Shown: positions 44,774-53,669 of the stretch, piece after piece
Numbering within the stretch: the stretch's first letter is position 1
Layout: each line of letters begins with the position of its first letter
Assembly: GCF_014873765.1 (NCBI RefSeq)
Contig: NZ_JADBGG010000015.1
Span: 1-64,000, forward strand
Source: Desulfomicrobium macestii
GTDB lineage: Bacteria > Desulfobacterota > Desulfovibrionia > Desulfovibrionales > Desulfomicrobiaceae
Length of the DNA: 64,000 nucleotides
Reading direction: 5' to 3'
Position numbers and translations under genes: made by a program
Notes under the pieces: generated by a model
What the model saw: the letters and a program-made list of their open reading frames with translations, nothing else
Told to the model about the DNA's origin: nothing
The model's database searches: none

Positions 44774-45924
44774 TTCAGGCCTCCCAGATATGTTTCAAGA
44801 CGGCGCATGCCCTCTTCGATGTTCTCGATGGAGTTGGCGTAGGAAAAGCGGATGTAGCCCTCGCCGCCGGGTCCGAAGTCCACGCCCGGGGCCACGCCCA
44901 CACCGGCCCTCTCCAGCAGGTCGAAGGTGAACTGCATGGAATCGTTCGTGAATTTTTTGGCGTTGGCGAACACGTAAAACGCGCCCGTGGGCTCGACCCG
45001 AATGCCGAAGCCAAGTTCGCGCAGTCTGGCGATCATGTACGTGCGGCGCTGGTCGTAGATGGCCTTCATGCGTTCCACGTCCGGGCCGGCCTGGGTCAGG
45101 GCGGCCACGCCCGCCCACTGGGCGATGGAACTGGTGCACAGGAAGAAGTTCTGCTGCATGGTCTGCAGGCGCTTCATGTAGCCCTTGGGGGCGATGACGT
45201 ACCCGAGCCTCCAGCCGGTCATGGCGTAGAGCTTGGAAAAGCCGTTGAACACGAAGCAGTTGTCCGTGAATTCAAGGGCGGTGTGCTCCTGGCCCTCATA
45301 GACAAGCCCGTGGTAAATCTCGTCGGAAAAAAGCGGCACGCCGAGCTCGGCCAGGCCGCAATACACCTCGGGGCTGACCAGGGTCCCGGTCGGGTTGGAC
45401 GGGGAGTTGACCAGGATGCCGCGCACGTCGTCGTTCATGCGGGCCTTGACCTGATCGACGCGGAACTGGAACCCGTCCTCCTCGCGCACGGGCACGAAAT
45501 CGGCCACCGCGCCAGTGAAGCGGATGAAATTGGGATAGCAGGCATAGCTCGGGTCCGAGAGCAGGACCCGGTCGCCGGGCTGCAGCAGGAGTGAAAAGGC
45601 CAGCAGCATGGACGGCGAGGTGCCCGAGGTGACAAGCACCTGGTCGGGATGGACCTCGACGCCGTATTTGGCATGGTAGTTGGCGCAGATGGCCTCGCGC
45701 AGCTCGATGATGCCCAGGGAATGGGTATATTGGCAGCGGCCGTCGCGGATGGCCTTGCAGGCGGCGTCCTTGACGCACTCGGGCGTGTCGAAGTCGGGTT
45801 CGCCGATCTGCAGGTGCACGATGTCCCGGCCCTCTTTCTCCAGCGCGCAGGCCCGTTCCAGCACATCCATGACCTTGAAGGAGCTCAGGTCCTGACAGCA
45901 TGGGTTGATGCGGCATTCGTTCAT
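44770..45924 (-). CDS. Class I/II PLP-dependent aminotransferase
   Basis: The 384-residue protein is a fold-type I aminotransferase: PSNPTGTLVSPEVY, LFSDEIYHGLVYE, and the PLP lysine in FNGFSKLYAMTGWRLGYV. The terminal GEGYIRFSYANSIENIEEG contains the substrate-carboxylate Arg. The family includes aspartate and aromatic aminotransferases; the substrate cannot be told. ATG 45924 follows GAGGGGGGAAA; longer frames are rejected. It forms a two-gene unit with the ferredoxin gene. Confidence 0.92.
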   Translation of the reverse strand: MNECRINPCCQDLSSFKVMDVLERACALEKEGRDIVHLQIGEPDFDTPECVKDAACKAIRDGRCQYTHSLGIIELREAICANYHAKYGVEVHPDQVLVTSGTSPSMLLAFSLLLQPGDRVLLSDPSYACYPNFIRFTGAVADFVPVREEDGFQFRVDQVKARMNDDVRGILVNSPSNPTGTLVSPEVYCGLAELGVPLFSDEIYHGLVYEGQEHTALEFTDNCFVFNGFSKLYAMTGWRLGYVIAPKGYMKRLQTMQQNFFLCTSSIAQWAGVAALTQAGPDVERMKAIYDQRRTYMIARLRELGFGIRVEPTGAFYVFANAKKFTNDSMQFTFDLLERAGVGVAPGVDFGPGGEGYIRFSYANSIENIEEGMRRLETYLGGLK

Positions 45925-46205
45925 AAGTTTCCCCCCTCGCGATTCGTGATACGGGCGGCTTATACTCCTTCGCGGCAAAGCTCAAATCCTTCGGAAACGC
46001 GGATCATGGACAACGAATCCAGGTCACAGAAACAAATCCAATCAAGTTTGTTGTTTAATAATGCCGCTCAATAATTCGAGATTCAAGAAAACAGGCGAAG
46101 AACTTCTCAAACCGAAAATTTCCCTTGCCGGTTAAAGCACAAACTGGATATATATTTTTCCAGTTTAGCATCGATCCAGTCATAAAAAATACCGGAAACA
46201 GAACA

Positions 46206-47516
46206 ATGATTGAAACTATTAAAGAAATAATCCTGGATTTTCAGCAGAGTAAACTTAAAACAGGCATTCCAAGACGCACAGCGATCAGGCCGGTACTAGG
46301 CAAAGCAACCGTGTGCATCGGAGTCAGGCGTTGTGGCAAGTCCACCTATATGCTGCAACTCATGCAGAAGTTGCTCGATTCCGGAATCAGGAGTGAAAAC
46401 ATCCTCTGTCTGAACTTTTTCGACGATCGTCTGCACGCCCTGCGGCACGACAGCCTCGGCGTCATTCTCGAAGCCTATTTCTCCATCTATCCGGAAAAGA
46501 AAAACAAGGAGAAAATCTACTTTTTTTTCGATGAGATACAAGTCATCCCGGGATGGGAACCGTTTGTTGACCGCCTGCTGCGCACGGAAGAATGCGAGGT
46601 GTACATCACCGGATCTTCCGCCCAGATGCTCTCCAAGGAAATCGCCACCCAGATGCGCGGCCGCGCCCTCTCCTGGGAAATGTTCCCGTTCTCGTTCAAA
46701 GAGTTCCTCGATTTCAAGGGCATCGACAGTGACGAAGCCCTTTCCACCAAGAAGCGCCTGATGGTCCAGAAAGCCTTCGAGGAATACCGTGAGACAGGGG
46801 GATTTCCGGAAGTGGCCGGACTGGAACGCATGCTCCGAATCAAGACTCATCAGGAATATTGGAGCGCCATGCTTTTTCGCGACCTGATCGAGCGCCACGG
46901 CATCGCACATCCCAAGGCTTTGACGGACCTGGCCCATTGGCTGGTGGACAACACTGCGTCACTTTACTCCATCAACAGTCTGACGGGTTACCTCAAAACG
47001 CTGGGGCACAAGGCGCCCAAATCCGCAGTATCTGATTATCTGACATGGTTCGAAGACGCCTATATCCTCTTTACGGTGCGCATCTTCGATGCCTCACTGG
47101 CCCGCTCAAACACCAACCCAAAAAAAATCTACTGCATTGACCATGCGTTGGTGACCTCGGTCAGTTCAGGCATTCTGGTCAATTCGGGGCATCTTCTGGA
47201 AAATTTGGTCTTCACCGCACTGAGAAGGATTTCTCCAGACATCTTCTACTATAAGACCAAAACGGGTAAGGAACTGGATTTCATCGCAAAGCTCAGGGAC
47301 GGCTCCCGCATGCTGATCCAGGTCTGTGAATCCATGGCCGATCCGCAGACCAAAAAAAGGGAGGTCACAGCCCTCGCCGAAGCCATGGCCGAATTGAAAC
47401 TGTCGACGGGAACGATCGTCACTCGAGGAGAAAGCGAAAAGATTTCCCTTGGAGGCGGCACGATAGAAGTGGTGCCGGCATGGCGATTTATGCTCAGTTT
47501 TACGGAAAACTTCTAA
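46206..47516 (+). CDS. AAA ATPase with DUF4143 domain
   Basis: The 436-residue protein has a P-loop (GVRRCGKSTYML, about residues 40-50), Walker B (KIYFFFDEIQVIPGWEPFVD) and sensor region ITGSSAQML. A C-terminal DUF4143 nuclease-like half follows, with KTKTGKELDFIAKL. These ATPases are accessory, patchily distributed genes, often on islands and of unknown role. It differs from its surroundings in richer A+T content and a poor ribosome-binding site (CCGGAAACAG). It is flanked by decayed higBA, so horizontal origin is likely. Confidence 0.85.
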   Translation: MIETIKEIILDFQQSKLKTGIPRRTAIRPVLGKATVCIGVRRCGKSTYMLQLMQKLLDSGIRSENILCLNFFDDRLHALRHDSLGVILEAYFSIYPEKKNKEKIYFFFDEIQVIPGWEPFVDRLLRTEECEVYITGSSAQMLSKEIATQMRGRALSWEMFPFSFKEFLDFKGIDSDEALSTKKRLMVQKAFEEYRETGGFPEVAGLERMLRIKTHQEYWSAMLFRDLIERHGIAHPKALTDLAHWLVDNTASLYSINSLTGYLKTLGHKAPKSAVSDYLTWFEDAYILFTVRIFDASLARSNTNPKKIYCIDHALVTSVSSGILVNSGHLLENLVFTALRRISPDIFYYKTKTGKELDFIAKLRDGSRMLIQVCESMADPQTKKREVTALAEAMAELKLSTGTIVTRGESEKISLGGGTIEVVPAWRFMLSFTENF

Positions 47517-47587
47517 CCAACGTCCCATTGTCATGGAGTTCTTTGAAAAAGCTGGGGAAGCTTGAGCAAATCCCAAAAAAATTCCCG

Positions 47588-47713
47588 TCAGGCGACACGC
47601 AGCGGCTTGATGTTGCGTATGTCATCCGCAAGTGCCAGCTTCGCCTGATGAAGATCGACAGCCCGCTGCAGGTTCAACCAGAAATCAGCCGAGCTGTCAT
47701 TGGGAATGCTCAT
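47588..47713 (-). pseudogene. Remnant of a HigA antitoxin (internal deletion)
   Basis: The 41-residue frame keeps a good ribosome-binding site (GGAGGTGTGACAC-ATG) and the first codons (MSIPNDS). It then jumps to the C-terminal end of a HigA protein (SADFWLNLQRAVDLHQAKLA). The helix-turn-helix body present in higA at 44205 is missing, as after an in-frame deletion of about 60 residues. It follows the broken higB copy at the normal distance. Confidence 0.7.
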
Positions 47714-47726
47714 GTGTCACACCTCC

Positions 47727-48008
47727 TTAGTTATAGTCGCAGATTTCGACATCAAAGGCGTCACCATCGGCAAACCGGAAGCAGATGCGCCACTGATCGT
47801 TGACCGAGATCGAATGTTGCCCGCTTCGATCACCTTCAAGCAGATGCAACCGGTTTCCGGAAGAAACGCACAGGTCTTCGATCTGACATGCGGCATCGAT
47901 GGCGGAAAGCTTGCGCAATGCGCTCCTGGCGATGTCGGAAGGCAGCCGTCCCGCCTATCCGGTCACCCGGAACTGCTCGGTCTGCTTGTCCGCGAACGAC
48001 TTGATCGT
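47727..48008 (-). pseudogene. Dead HigB toxin (lost start and internal TAG)
   Basis: Read on the minus strand from ACG at 48006-48008 the frame is IKSFADKQTEQFRVTG, then TAG (47955-47957), then AGRLPSDIARSALRKLSAID and on to the C-terminal DQWRICFRF...DVEICDYN. It aligns along its length with higB at 43909. The start has mutated (ACG in place of an expected ATG) and the in-frame TAG truncates it early. An internal ATG at 47918 gives at most a 63-residue piece without the N-terminus. Confidence 0.8.
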
Positions 48009-48285
48009 GCGGAACCATGCAATGCGTAACGTGACAAAAATCAACATGAGCACCAAACCAAGGTGCAAAATGATCCCAAGGCGCGCCTTGCGTCCCGTCG
48101 CCTATCATATTATGGCTTCGCCACCTCGCACCCGGCCGCTGGGCGCTTGAGCAAATCACAACCATTCCATTTACATTTCCCGACAACGTTCGCGCACGCA
48201 TGCAAAACGACGAGTTCCGCTTGTCAGCGCCGCTGCCGGCGCGGTGTGTCAAGAGCGGCAACGGGAATGAAATGAAGGAGATATC

Positions 48286-49386
48286 ATGGGACTGAGCATA
48301 GGCATCGTGGGCCTGCCCAACGTGGGCAAATCCACCCTCTTCAACGCGCTGACCAAGGCTCAAAACGCCGAAAGCGCCAACTACCCCTTCTGCACAATTG
48401 AGCCCAACAAGGCCGTGGTTCCGGTGCCGGACCCGCGTCTGGCCAAGCTGCTGGAACTGGTGGGTTCCCAGAAGATCATCCAGGCCACGGTGGATTTCAT
48501 CGACATCGCCGGGCTGGTCAAGGGCGCGAGCCAGGGTGAAGGCCTTGGCAACCAGTTTCTGGCCAACATCCGCGAATGCGACGCCATCCTGCACGTGGTG
48601 CGCTGCTTCGAAAATGACGACGTCATCCACGTGGACGGGTCCGTGGACCCCATCCGCGACATCGAGGTCATCGACACGGAGCTGATCCTGGCCGACCTGC
48701 AGGCCGTGGAGCGCAAGGCCGAACGCCTGTCCAAGCAGATCAGGGCCGACAAGCGCCTCGCTCCGCAGCTGGACCTTCTGCAGAGGCTCACGGCCCACCT
48801 GAACACGGGCAAGCCCGCCTCGGAAATGGAAGAGCTCAGGAGCGACCTGGGCGCGGAACTGCGCAAGGACCTGCTGCTGATCACCTTCAAGCCGGTCATC
48901 TTCGGTATGAACGTGGATGAGGCCGCCCTGGCCGAAGACAACCATTTCGTGACCAAGGTCCGGGAACTGGCCGCGGCTCGCGGTGCCTGTGCCGTGAAGA
49001 TTTCGGCCCGCATCGAGGAAGAACTGGTCGGCCTGACTCCCGAGGAAGCGCAGGAATTCCTGGCCTCGTACGGAGTCAGCGAGTCGGGCCTGGATCTGGT
49101 CATTCGCACGGGCTACGAAATGCTCGGACTGTGCTCCTACTTCACGGCCGGCCCCAAGGAAGTGCGCGCCTGGACCATCCACCAGGGCTGCAAGGCTCCC
49201 CAGGGCGCAGGCGTGATCCACACGGACTTCGAGCGCGGCTTCATTCGGGCCGAGGTCATCGCCTATGACGACTACGTCAAGCACGGCTCCGAGGCCAAAT
49301 GCCGCGCCGCCGGAGTGCTGCGGGTCGAAGGCAAGGAATACGTCCTCAAAGACGGCGACGTGGTGCATTTTCTCTTCAACGTCTAG
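48286..49386 (+). CDS. ychF: Redox-regulated GTPase/ATPase YchF
   Basis: The 366-residue OBG-family protein has G1 GLPNVGKSTLFNALT, the G3 DIAGLVKGASQGEGLGN, and a C-terminal TGS domain (about 280-366; GPKEVRAWTIHQGCKAPQGA). YchF hydrolyses ATP rather than GTP and is linked to oxidative stress and translation. The start follows GAAGGAGATATC. It lies 277 bases after the dead higB; the interval shows nothing else. Confidence 0.96.
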   Translation: MGLSIGIVGLPNVGKSTLFNALTKAQNAESANYPFCTIEPNKAVVPVPDPRLAKLLELVGSQKIIQATVDFIDIAGLVKGASQGEGLGNQFLANIRECDAILHVVRCFENDDVIHVDGSVDPIRDIEVIDTELILADLQAVERKAERLSKQIRADKRLAPQLDLLQRLTAHLNTGKPASEMEELRSDLGAELRKDLLLITFKPVIFGMNVDEAALAEDNHFVTKVRELAAARGACAVKISARIEEELVGLTPEEAQEFLASYGVSESGLDLVIRTGYEMLGLCSYFTAGPKEVRAWTIHQGCKAPQGAGVIHTDFERGFIRAEVIAYDDYVKHGSEAKCRAAGVLRVEGKEYVLKDGDVVHFLFNV

Positions 49387-49427
49387 AAGATCGCCCAAAA
49401 CCCGTTCCGGCCAGACGCAAGCCGATC

Positions 49428-49472
49428 TTGCAGGGTGAAATGCAGCCTTCTGCCCGATCCCTGCAAAAAAAT
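49428..49472 (+). terminator. Possible terminator after ychF
   Basis: TTGCAGGG and CCCTGCAA are perfect eight-base arms 23 bases apart, and the second is followed by an A run rather than T (AAAAAAATT). The tail is therefore poor for the plus strand. Confidence 0.35.
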
Positions 49473-49578
49473 TGGCGGGCAACGCAGTCCGGACCGGGTT
49501 TTGACCGGCCTCAAATTCCTTTTTTCAAGAATATTTCCAGCAACATGAATTCTCCAACCAGCTCCACGGGAGACGAAC

Positions 49579-50325
49579 ATGCTTGAAAACATCGACGTCA
49601 TCCTCTGCAAATCCAAGTATCCGGAAAATATCGGCTCCGTGGCCAGGGCCTGTCTGAACATGGGCTGCGGCCAGATCGTGCTGGTGGACCCATGGAACTG
49701 GGACAAGGACAAGGCGCTGCCCCTGGCCACCCACCACGCGGGACACCTGCTGGAAAACATCCGCATCCACCAGACCCTGGCCGAGGCGCTGGCGCCCTAT
49801 TCCTTTTCCTACGGCACAACGGCCAGAACAGGCGGATGGCGCCAGGCCATCCAGACCCCGGAGGAGGCGGCCCCGCGCATTGTCGAGCAACGCAACGCAG
49901 GGGGCAGGATCGCCATCGTCTTCGGCCCCGAGGACAAGGGCCTGACCAACGAGGAGACCGATCTCTGCAACCAGCTCCTGACCATCCCCACCACCGACAA
50001 CCTGACCTCCCTGAACCTGAGCCAGGCGGTCATGGTCGTGCTCTACGAATGCTTCAAGAAATCCCTGACCAAGCCCTTCAAGGTGGCGGGAGCCCCCAAG
50101 GATCGCTACATCAACAACGAAGAGCGGGAAGTCCTCTTCAACCAACTGCGCGAGACCCTGATCGAGATCGATTTCCTGAACAAGGACAACCCCGAATATT
50201 TCATGCTACCCCTGAAGCGCTTCTTCAACCGCATCAACCCGCGCCTGAACGAATACAACCTGCTGATGGGCCTGTGTCGCCAGATGCGAAGAATCGTGGC
50301 CGTCGCCAAGGACCGGAAGGCGTAG
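49579..50325 (+). CDS. TrmJ-like SPOUT RNA methyltransferase
   Basis: The 248-residue protein has the SPOUT fold (KSKYPENIGSVARACLNMGC, FGPEDKGLTNEE, LNLSQAVMVVLYE). It belongs to the TrmH-related class that contains TrmJ, which methylates the 2'-OH at tRNA position 32. The C-terminal helices fit TrmJ-like proteins. The knot and SAM-binding segments are intact. The TAG stop is the third to fifth base of a 12-bp palindrome (50321-50352). Confidence 0.88.
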   Translation: MLENIDVILCKSKYPENIGSVARACLNMGCGQIVLVDPWNWDKDKALPLATHHAGHLLENIRIHQTLAEALAPYSFSYGTTARTGGWRQAIQTPEEAAPRIVEQRNAGGRIAIVFGPEDKGLTNEETDLCNQLLTIPTTDNLTSLNLSQAVMVVLYECFKKSLTKPFKVAGAPKDRYINNEEREVLFNQLRETLIEIDFLNKDNPEYFMLPLKRFFNRINPRLNEYNLLMGLCRQMRRIVAVAKDRKA

Positions 50326-50352
50326 GGGCGAACCTGCGTGTTCGCCCCTACG
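50321..50352. repeat. 12-bp perfect palindrome over the trmJ-like stop codon
   Basis: CGTAGGGGCGAA (50321-50332) and TTCGCCCCTACG (50341-50352) are perfect inverted repeats around eight bases. The TAG stop codon lies within the left arm. It resembles the common REP-like GTAGGGGCGA elements. There is no T tract. Confidence 0.7.
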
Positions 50353-50419
50353 GCGTCATTGTATGGCCGTACATGGCTGATCATGATTTCATTCGGGCTA
50401 AAAAATTTTCGCCTCCCCC

Positions 50420-50448
50420 TTGCCATCTCCGCACAAGTTCTGTACAGA
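50420..50448 (+). promoter_or_regulatory. Promoter of the yefM-yoeB operon
   Basis: A -35 like TTGCCA (50420-50425) and -10 like TACAGA (50443-50448) are separated by 17 bases. The -10 overlaps the first operator palindrome. Confidence 0.5.
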
Positions 50449-50458
50449 ATATCGTACA
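50441..50458. promoter_or_regulatory. YefM operator pair (TGTACA, 12 bp apart)
   Basis: TGTACA (50441-50446) and CGTACA (50453-50458) have a centre-to-centre distance of exactly 12 bases and precede the antitoxin ATG (50473). This matches the described yefM-yoeB operator geometry, where YefM recognises TGTACA cores. The TATA-like segment between them overlaps the -10 box. Confidence 0.65.
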
Positions 50459-50472
50459 TATGGAGACAACTA

Positions 50473-50724
50473 ATGGACGCCATCACCTATACCAACGCCC
50501 GCGCTAATCTGGCCCAGACCATGACCCAGGTCTGTGAGGACCACGCACCGATCATCATCACCCGGGGCAATGACCAGTCGGTGGTCATGATGTCGCTGGA
50601 GGATTACACGGCCCTGGAAGAAACAGCCTACCTCCTGCGCAGCCCCAAAAACGCGGTGCGCCTGCTCAAGGCCATTTCCGAACTCGAATCCGGTCAGGGC
50701 CTGGAAAGAGCATTGGCGGAATGA
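50473..50724 (+). CDS. yefM: YefM/Phd-type antitoxin
   Basis: The 83-residue protein is a typical YefM antitoxin (TNARANLAQTMTQVCEDHAP, MMSLEDYTALEETAYLLRSP). It starts at ATG 50473 just after ATGGAGAC. It overlaps yoeB by four bases (ATGA). YefM represses the operon and neutralises YoeB. Longer frames that start within the trmJ-like gene's end are rejected. Confidence 0.93.
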   Translation: MDAITYTNARANLAQTMTQVCEDHAPIIITRGNDQSVVMMSLEDYTALEETAYLLRSPKNAVRLLKAISELESGQGLERALAE

Positions 50725-50975
50725 AACTCATCTTCTCCGAAACCGCCTGGGAGGATTACCTCTACTGGCAGAAGACGGACGCAAAGACCCTGGCCCGGAT
50801 CAACCAGCTCATCCGCGAAGCCTCCCGCCAGCCGTTCACCGGTATCGGCAAGCCCGAGCCCCTCAAACACGCCCTCAAAGGGTACTGGTCCCGCAGGATC
50901 AACGACGAGCACCGCTTCGTCTACAAGGCTACGGATGAAGCACTGCTCATCGCCCAGCTTCGCTACCATTATTAG
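50721..50975 (+). CDS. yoeB: YoeB toxin
   Basis: The 84-residue protein matches YoeB throughout, with the conserved WEDYLYWQKTD, TGIGKPEPLKHALKGYWSRR and the end RFVYKATDEALLIAQLRYHY. YoeB cleaves mRNA in the ribosomal A site. The full catalytic set including the C-terminal His-Tyr is present, so the toxin is probably functional. Confidence 0.94.
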   Translation: MKLIFSETAWEDYLYWQKTDAKTLARINQLIREASRQPFTGIGKPEPLKHALKGYWSRRINDEHRFVYKATDEALLIAQLRYHY

Positions 50976-51080
50976 GGGCCAATCATACACGCATCGCCTA
51001 TGATCCGCTTTTTTGTACGGGTGAAAATTTTTCGCCCACGATCCACCGCCATGGCATCCACGCGTCATCCGTGATTCGAA

Positions 51081-52535
51081 TTATCCCCCCCCCATCGCCA
51101 CACCCAACCGTCGGACACCCTCTTCGATCACGGACTCCGTGTTGGAGGCAAAATTCAGACGCATGCCGCCCTCGCCCTCTGCCGGATCCAGAAAGAAATT
51201 TCCCCCCGGCGCGAAGATCACGCCTTCCCCGCAGGCCTTGGGCAGCAGGTCCGAGGCCTTCATTCCTTCCGGCAATCGCAGCCAGACGAACAGCCCCCCC
51301 TTGGGCCGTGTCCAGCTCGTGCATTCCGGCATGTGCCTCGCAAGGGCCGCGAGCATGGCGTCCCGGCGACGTCGGTAGAGTGTGCAGGAACGTTGCAGGT
51401 GGGCGTGATAACGGCCCACGGACACGTAATCCTTGAGCGCCCGCTGGATCAGGTTGCAGGTGGCCAGGTCGTGGCAGCGCTTGGAGCGCAGCAGGTGGGC
51501 GTAGACCGGGCCGTCGGCCACCACGAAGCCGACGCGCAGGCCCGGGATGAGCATCTTGGAGAAGGTGCTCATGTAGATGACGCGGCCGTCGGGATCGAGG
51601 GACTTGAGGGTGGGCTGGGCGCGGCCCTCGTAGCGGATGTCTCCGACATAGTCGTCTTCGAGGATGGGCACGTCGAAACGCCCGGCCAGGCTGATGAGCT
51701 GCCTGCGGCGCTGGCCGTCCAGACATGCGCCGGTGGGGTTGTGGAAATTGGGGATGGTGTAGATGAGGCCCGGCCGATGACGGGACAGAACCGCCTCCAG
51801 CTCCCGCATGTCCATGCCTTCCTCGTCCACGCCGACAGTCAGGATGCGCAGGCCCCGGGCGCGGAACACGTCCAGGGCCCCGGCGTAGGTCGGGCCTTCG
51901 ACCACGACGGCCTCGCCGGGTGACAGGATGAGCCCCGTGACCAGGGACAGGGCCTGCTGCGAACCGGCCGTGATCAGAATGCTCTCGGCGTCCGTCTGGA
52001 TGCCCTGGCTGGCCAGCACCTGGGCCAGGGTGGCGCGCAGCGGCCGGTATCCGGCGATCTCCCCGTACTCCACGGAGGCCACTCCGTCCCGGCGCATGAC
52101 CTGACTCAGGAGCTTGCGAAACTCGTCCATGGGAAACAGGCGCGGGTCGCACGCACCGCCATCCAGCGCGATCCAGTCCGTTTTCCGGCTGACCTCCGGC
52201 AGATAGGCGCTCATGGCCTCGCAGCCGCCGTAAGAGAGACGTCCCTGCCATGCGGGCCAGCCGCCGGACAGGGGAGGATTCCTGGCCTCGCCGGGAGCAT
52301 GGGGGAGCACGTAGAAGCCGCTGCCCTGCCGGGAAGTGATGAGCCCCTCGGCCATGAGCTCGGCGTAGGCGCTCTCCACCGTGCCGCGACTGACCCCCAG
52401 ATTCGCGGCCAGGCTCCGGACCGCCGGCAGGCGGATGCCCGGGCGCAGATTCTCGGTCAGGATGCTGTTTCGAAAATGTCCGCTGATCTGCACGTAGACG
52501 GGTTCCCGGGATTCAAAATCAAGAGCCAGGCGCAT
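51081..52535 (-). CDS. MocR/PdxR-type GntR-aminotransferase regulator
   Basis: The 484-residue protein has an N-terminal GntR winged helix (about 10-80; RLPAVRSLAANLGVSRGTVE). A fold-type I aminotransferase domain follows (about 110-480) with PLP lysine in YMSTFSKMLIPGLRVGFV. MocR proteins sense an amino acid or PLP-derived ligand and regulate the adjacent gene. It diverges from an EamA transporter gene, the classic arrangement for regulator-exporter pairs. Confidence 0.93.
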   Translation of the reverse strand: MRLALDFESREPVYVQISGHFRNSILTENLRPGIRLPAVRSLAANLGVSRGTVESAYAELMAEGLITSRQGSGFYVLPHAPGEARNPPLSGGWPAWQGRLSYGGCEAMSAYLPEVSRKTDWIALDGGACDPRLFPMDEFRKLLSQVMRRDGVASVEYGEIAGYRPLRATLAQVLASQGIQTDAESILITAGSQQALSLVTGLILSPGEAVVVEGPTYAGALDVFRARGLRILTVGVDEEGMDMRELEAVLSRHRPGLIYTIPNFHNPTGACLDGQRRRQLISLAGRFDVPILEDDYVGDIRYEGRAQPTLKSLDPDGRVIYMSTFSKMLIPGLRVGFVVADGPVYAHLLRSKRCHDLATCNLIQRALKDYVSVGRYHAHLQRSCTLYRRRRDAMLAALARHMPECTSWTRPKGGLFVWLRLPEGMKASDLLPKACGEGVIFAPGGNFFLDPAEGEGGMRLNFASNTESVIEEGVRRLGVAMGGG

Positions 52536-52554
52536 GTCTTCCCTCCTGCCAAAT

Positions 52555-52616
52555 TGGACTGGTCCATTTTATTCAAAATTGCCCCTTACGGCGGGGCCAA
52601 TTTGCAACTAGACCAG
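52555..52616. promoter_or_regulatory. Candidate MocR operator pair
   Basis: TGGAC-TG-GTCCA (52555-52566) and CTAGACCAG (52608-52616) share the CTGGTC core in opposite orientation. Between them a GCCCC...GGGGC hairpin (52581-52597) lies in the middle of the 110-base divergent region. MocR regulators often bind such repeated CTGGTC-type sites. Confidence 0.5.
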
Positions 52617-52646
52617 CTTCACATTCAGCACAAGAAGGAGCATCCC

Positions 52647-53597
52647 ATGGCCATGTCCCGTTCCGCCCAAGGCTTCAGCGCCGCTCTCGCCAGCGCCGTG
52701 TTCCTGTCCACGACCTCCATCTTCATCCGCCATCTGGTCATGAATTTCGACATGCCGCCGCTCGTCCTGGCCTGCTGGCGCAACATCATCGTGGTCGCGA
52801 CCCTTGTGCCCCTCATGCTTCTCTTCGATCGCGGACTGCTGCGCGTCGACAAGGTCCACATCCCCTTCCTGGCCATTTTCGGGGTCATGCTGGCCGGCTT
52901 CAACGGCCTGTGGGCCATCTCGGTGGCGCAAAACGGGGCGGCCGTGGCCACGGTCATGGTTTACTGCTCCGTGGCCTACACCGCCATTCTGGGCTGGAAA
53001 TTCATGGGCGAGAGTCTTGGAGCGCTCAAATTCACGGCCATCGCCCTGTGTCTCGGCGGATGCGCACTCATCAGCGGAGCGCTGAGCGCCTCGGCCTGGC
53101 AGAGCAATCTGGCGGGCGTCATCGCAGGGCTGCTGACGGGTTTGTGCTACACAGCCTACAGCCTGATGGGACGGATGACCTCGACGCGAGGCATCTCGCC
53201 CTGGACCACCCTCCTCTACATCTTCGCGTTCGCGGGGGTGTTCCTCTTCCTGGCCAATCTTACCGGCGGATGGGTTCCCGGTTCGGCGACCACCCCCGGA
53301 GACATGTTCTGGCTCGGCTCCAGCGTGGAAGGCTGGACCGTGATGATCCTGCTGGGGGCCATCCCCACGGTGGGCGGTTATGGGTTCTACAACGTCAGCC
53401 TGTCCCTGCTGGATGCCAGCGTGGCCAACATCATCGTCTCCCTGGAACCCCTCTTCACCGCCGTCTTCGCCTTCTTCCTGCTGGGCGAAACCCTGACCCC
53501 GGTCCAGCTTCTGGGCAGCGCCCTGCTGCTCTCGGGCATGGCGGCCATCAAGCTCGGCGACCTGCGCCGCCCCCTGCCCGTGCCCCAGGAAGCATGA
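52647..53597 (+). CDS. EamA/DMT family transporter (MocR-linked)
   Basis: The 316-residue protein has ten membrane segments in two EamA repeats (about 15-150 and 170-305). The ATG follows AAGGAGCATCCC. It is divergent from the MocR regulator and probably its target, exporting an amino acid or related compound. The stop codon lies in the left arm of a perfect 12-bp palindrome. Confidence 0.9.
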   Translation: MAMSRSAQGFSAALASAVFLSTTSIFIRHLVMNFDMPPLVLACWRNIIVVATLVPLMLLFDRGLLRVDKVHIPFLAIFGVMLAGFNGLWAISVAQNGAAVATVMVYCSVAYTAILGWKFMGESLGALKFTAIALCLGGCALISGALSASAWQSNLAGVIAGLLTGLCYTAYSLMGRMTSTRGISPWTTLLYIFAFAGVFLFLANLTGGWVPGSATTPGDMFWLGSSVEGWTVMILLGAIPTVGGYGFYNVSLSLLDASVANIIVSLEPLFTAVFAFFLLGETLTPVQLLGSALLLSGMAAIKLGDLRRPLPVPQEA

Positions 53598-53625
53598 AGC
53601 CCCGGGAACAGACGGGGCTTCATGC
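53592..53625 (+). terminator. Palindrome at the end of the EamA gene
   Basis: GCATGAAGCCCC and GGGGCTTCATGC are perfect 12-base arms around ten bases, spanning the EamA stop codon TGA. There is no T tract, so its terminator role is uncertain. Confidence 0.45.
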
Positions 53626-53669
53626 GGATTCAGATGTCATGATCCGGGGAACGTAAAGCCGGGGAAGGG

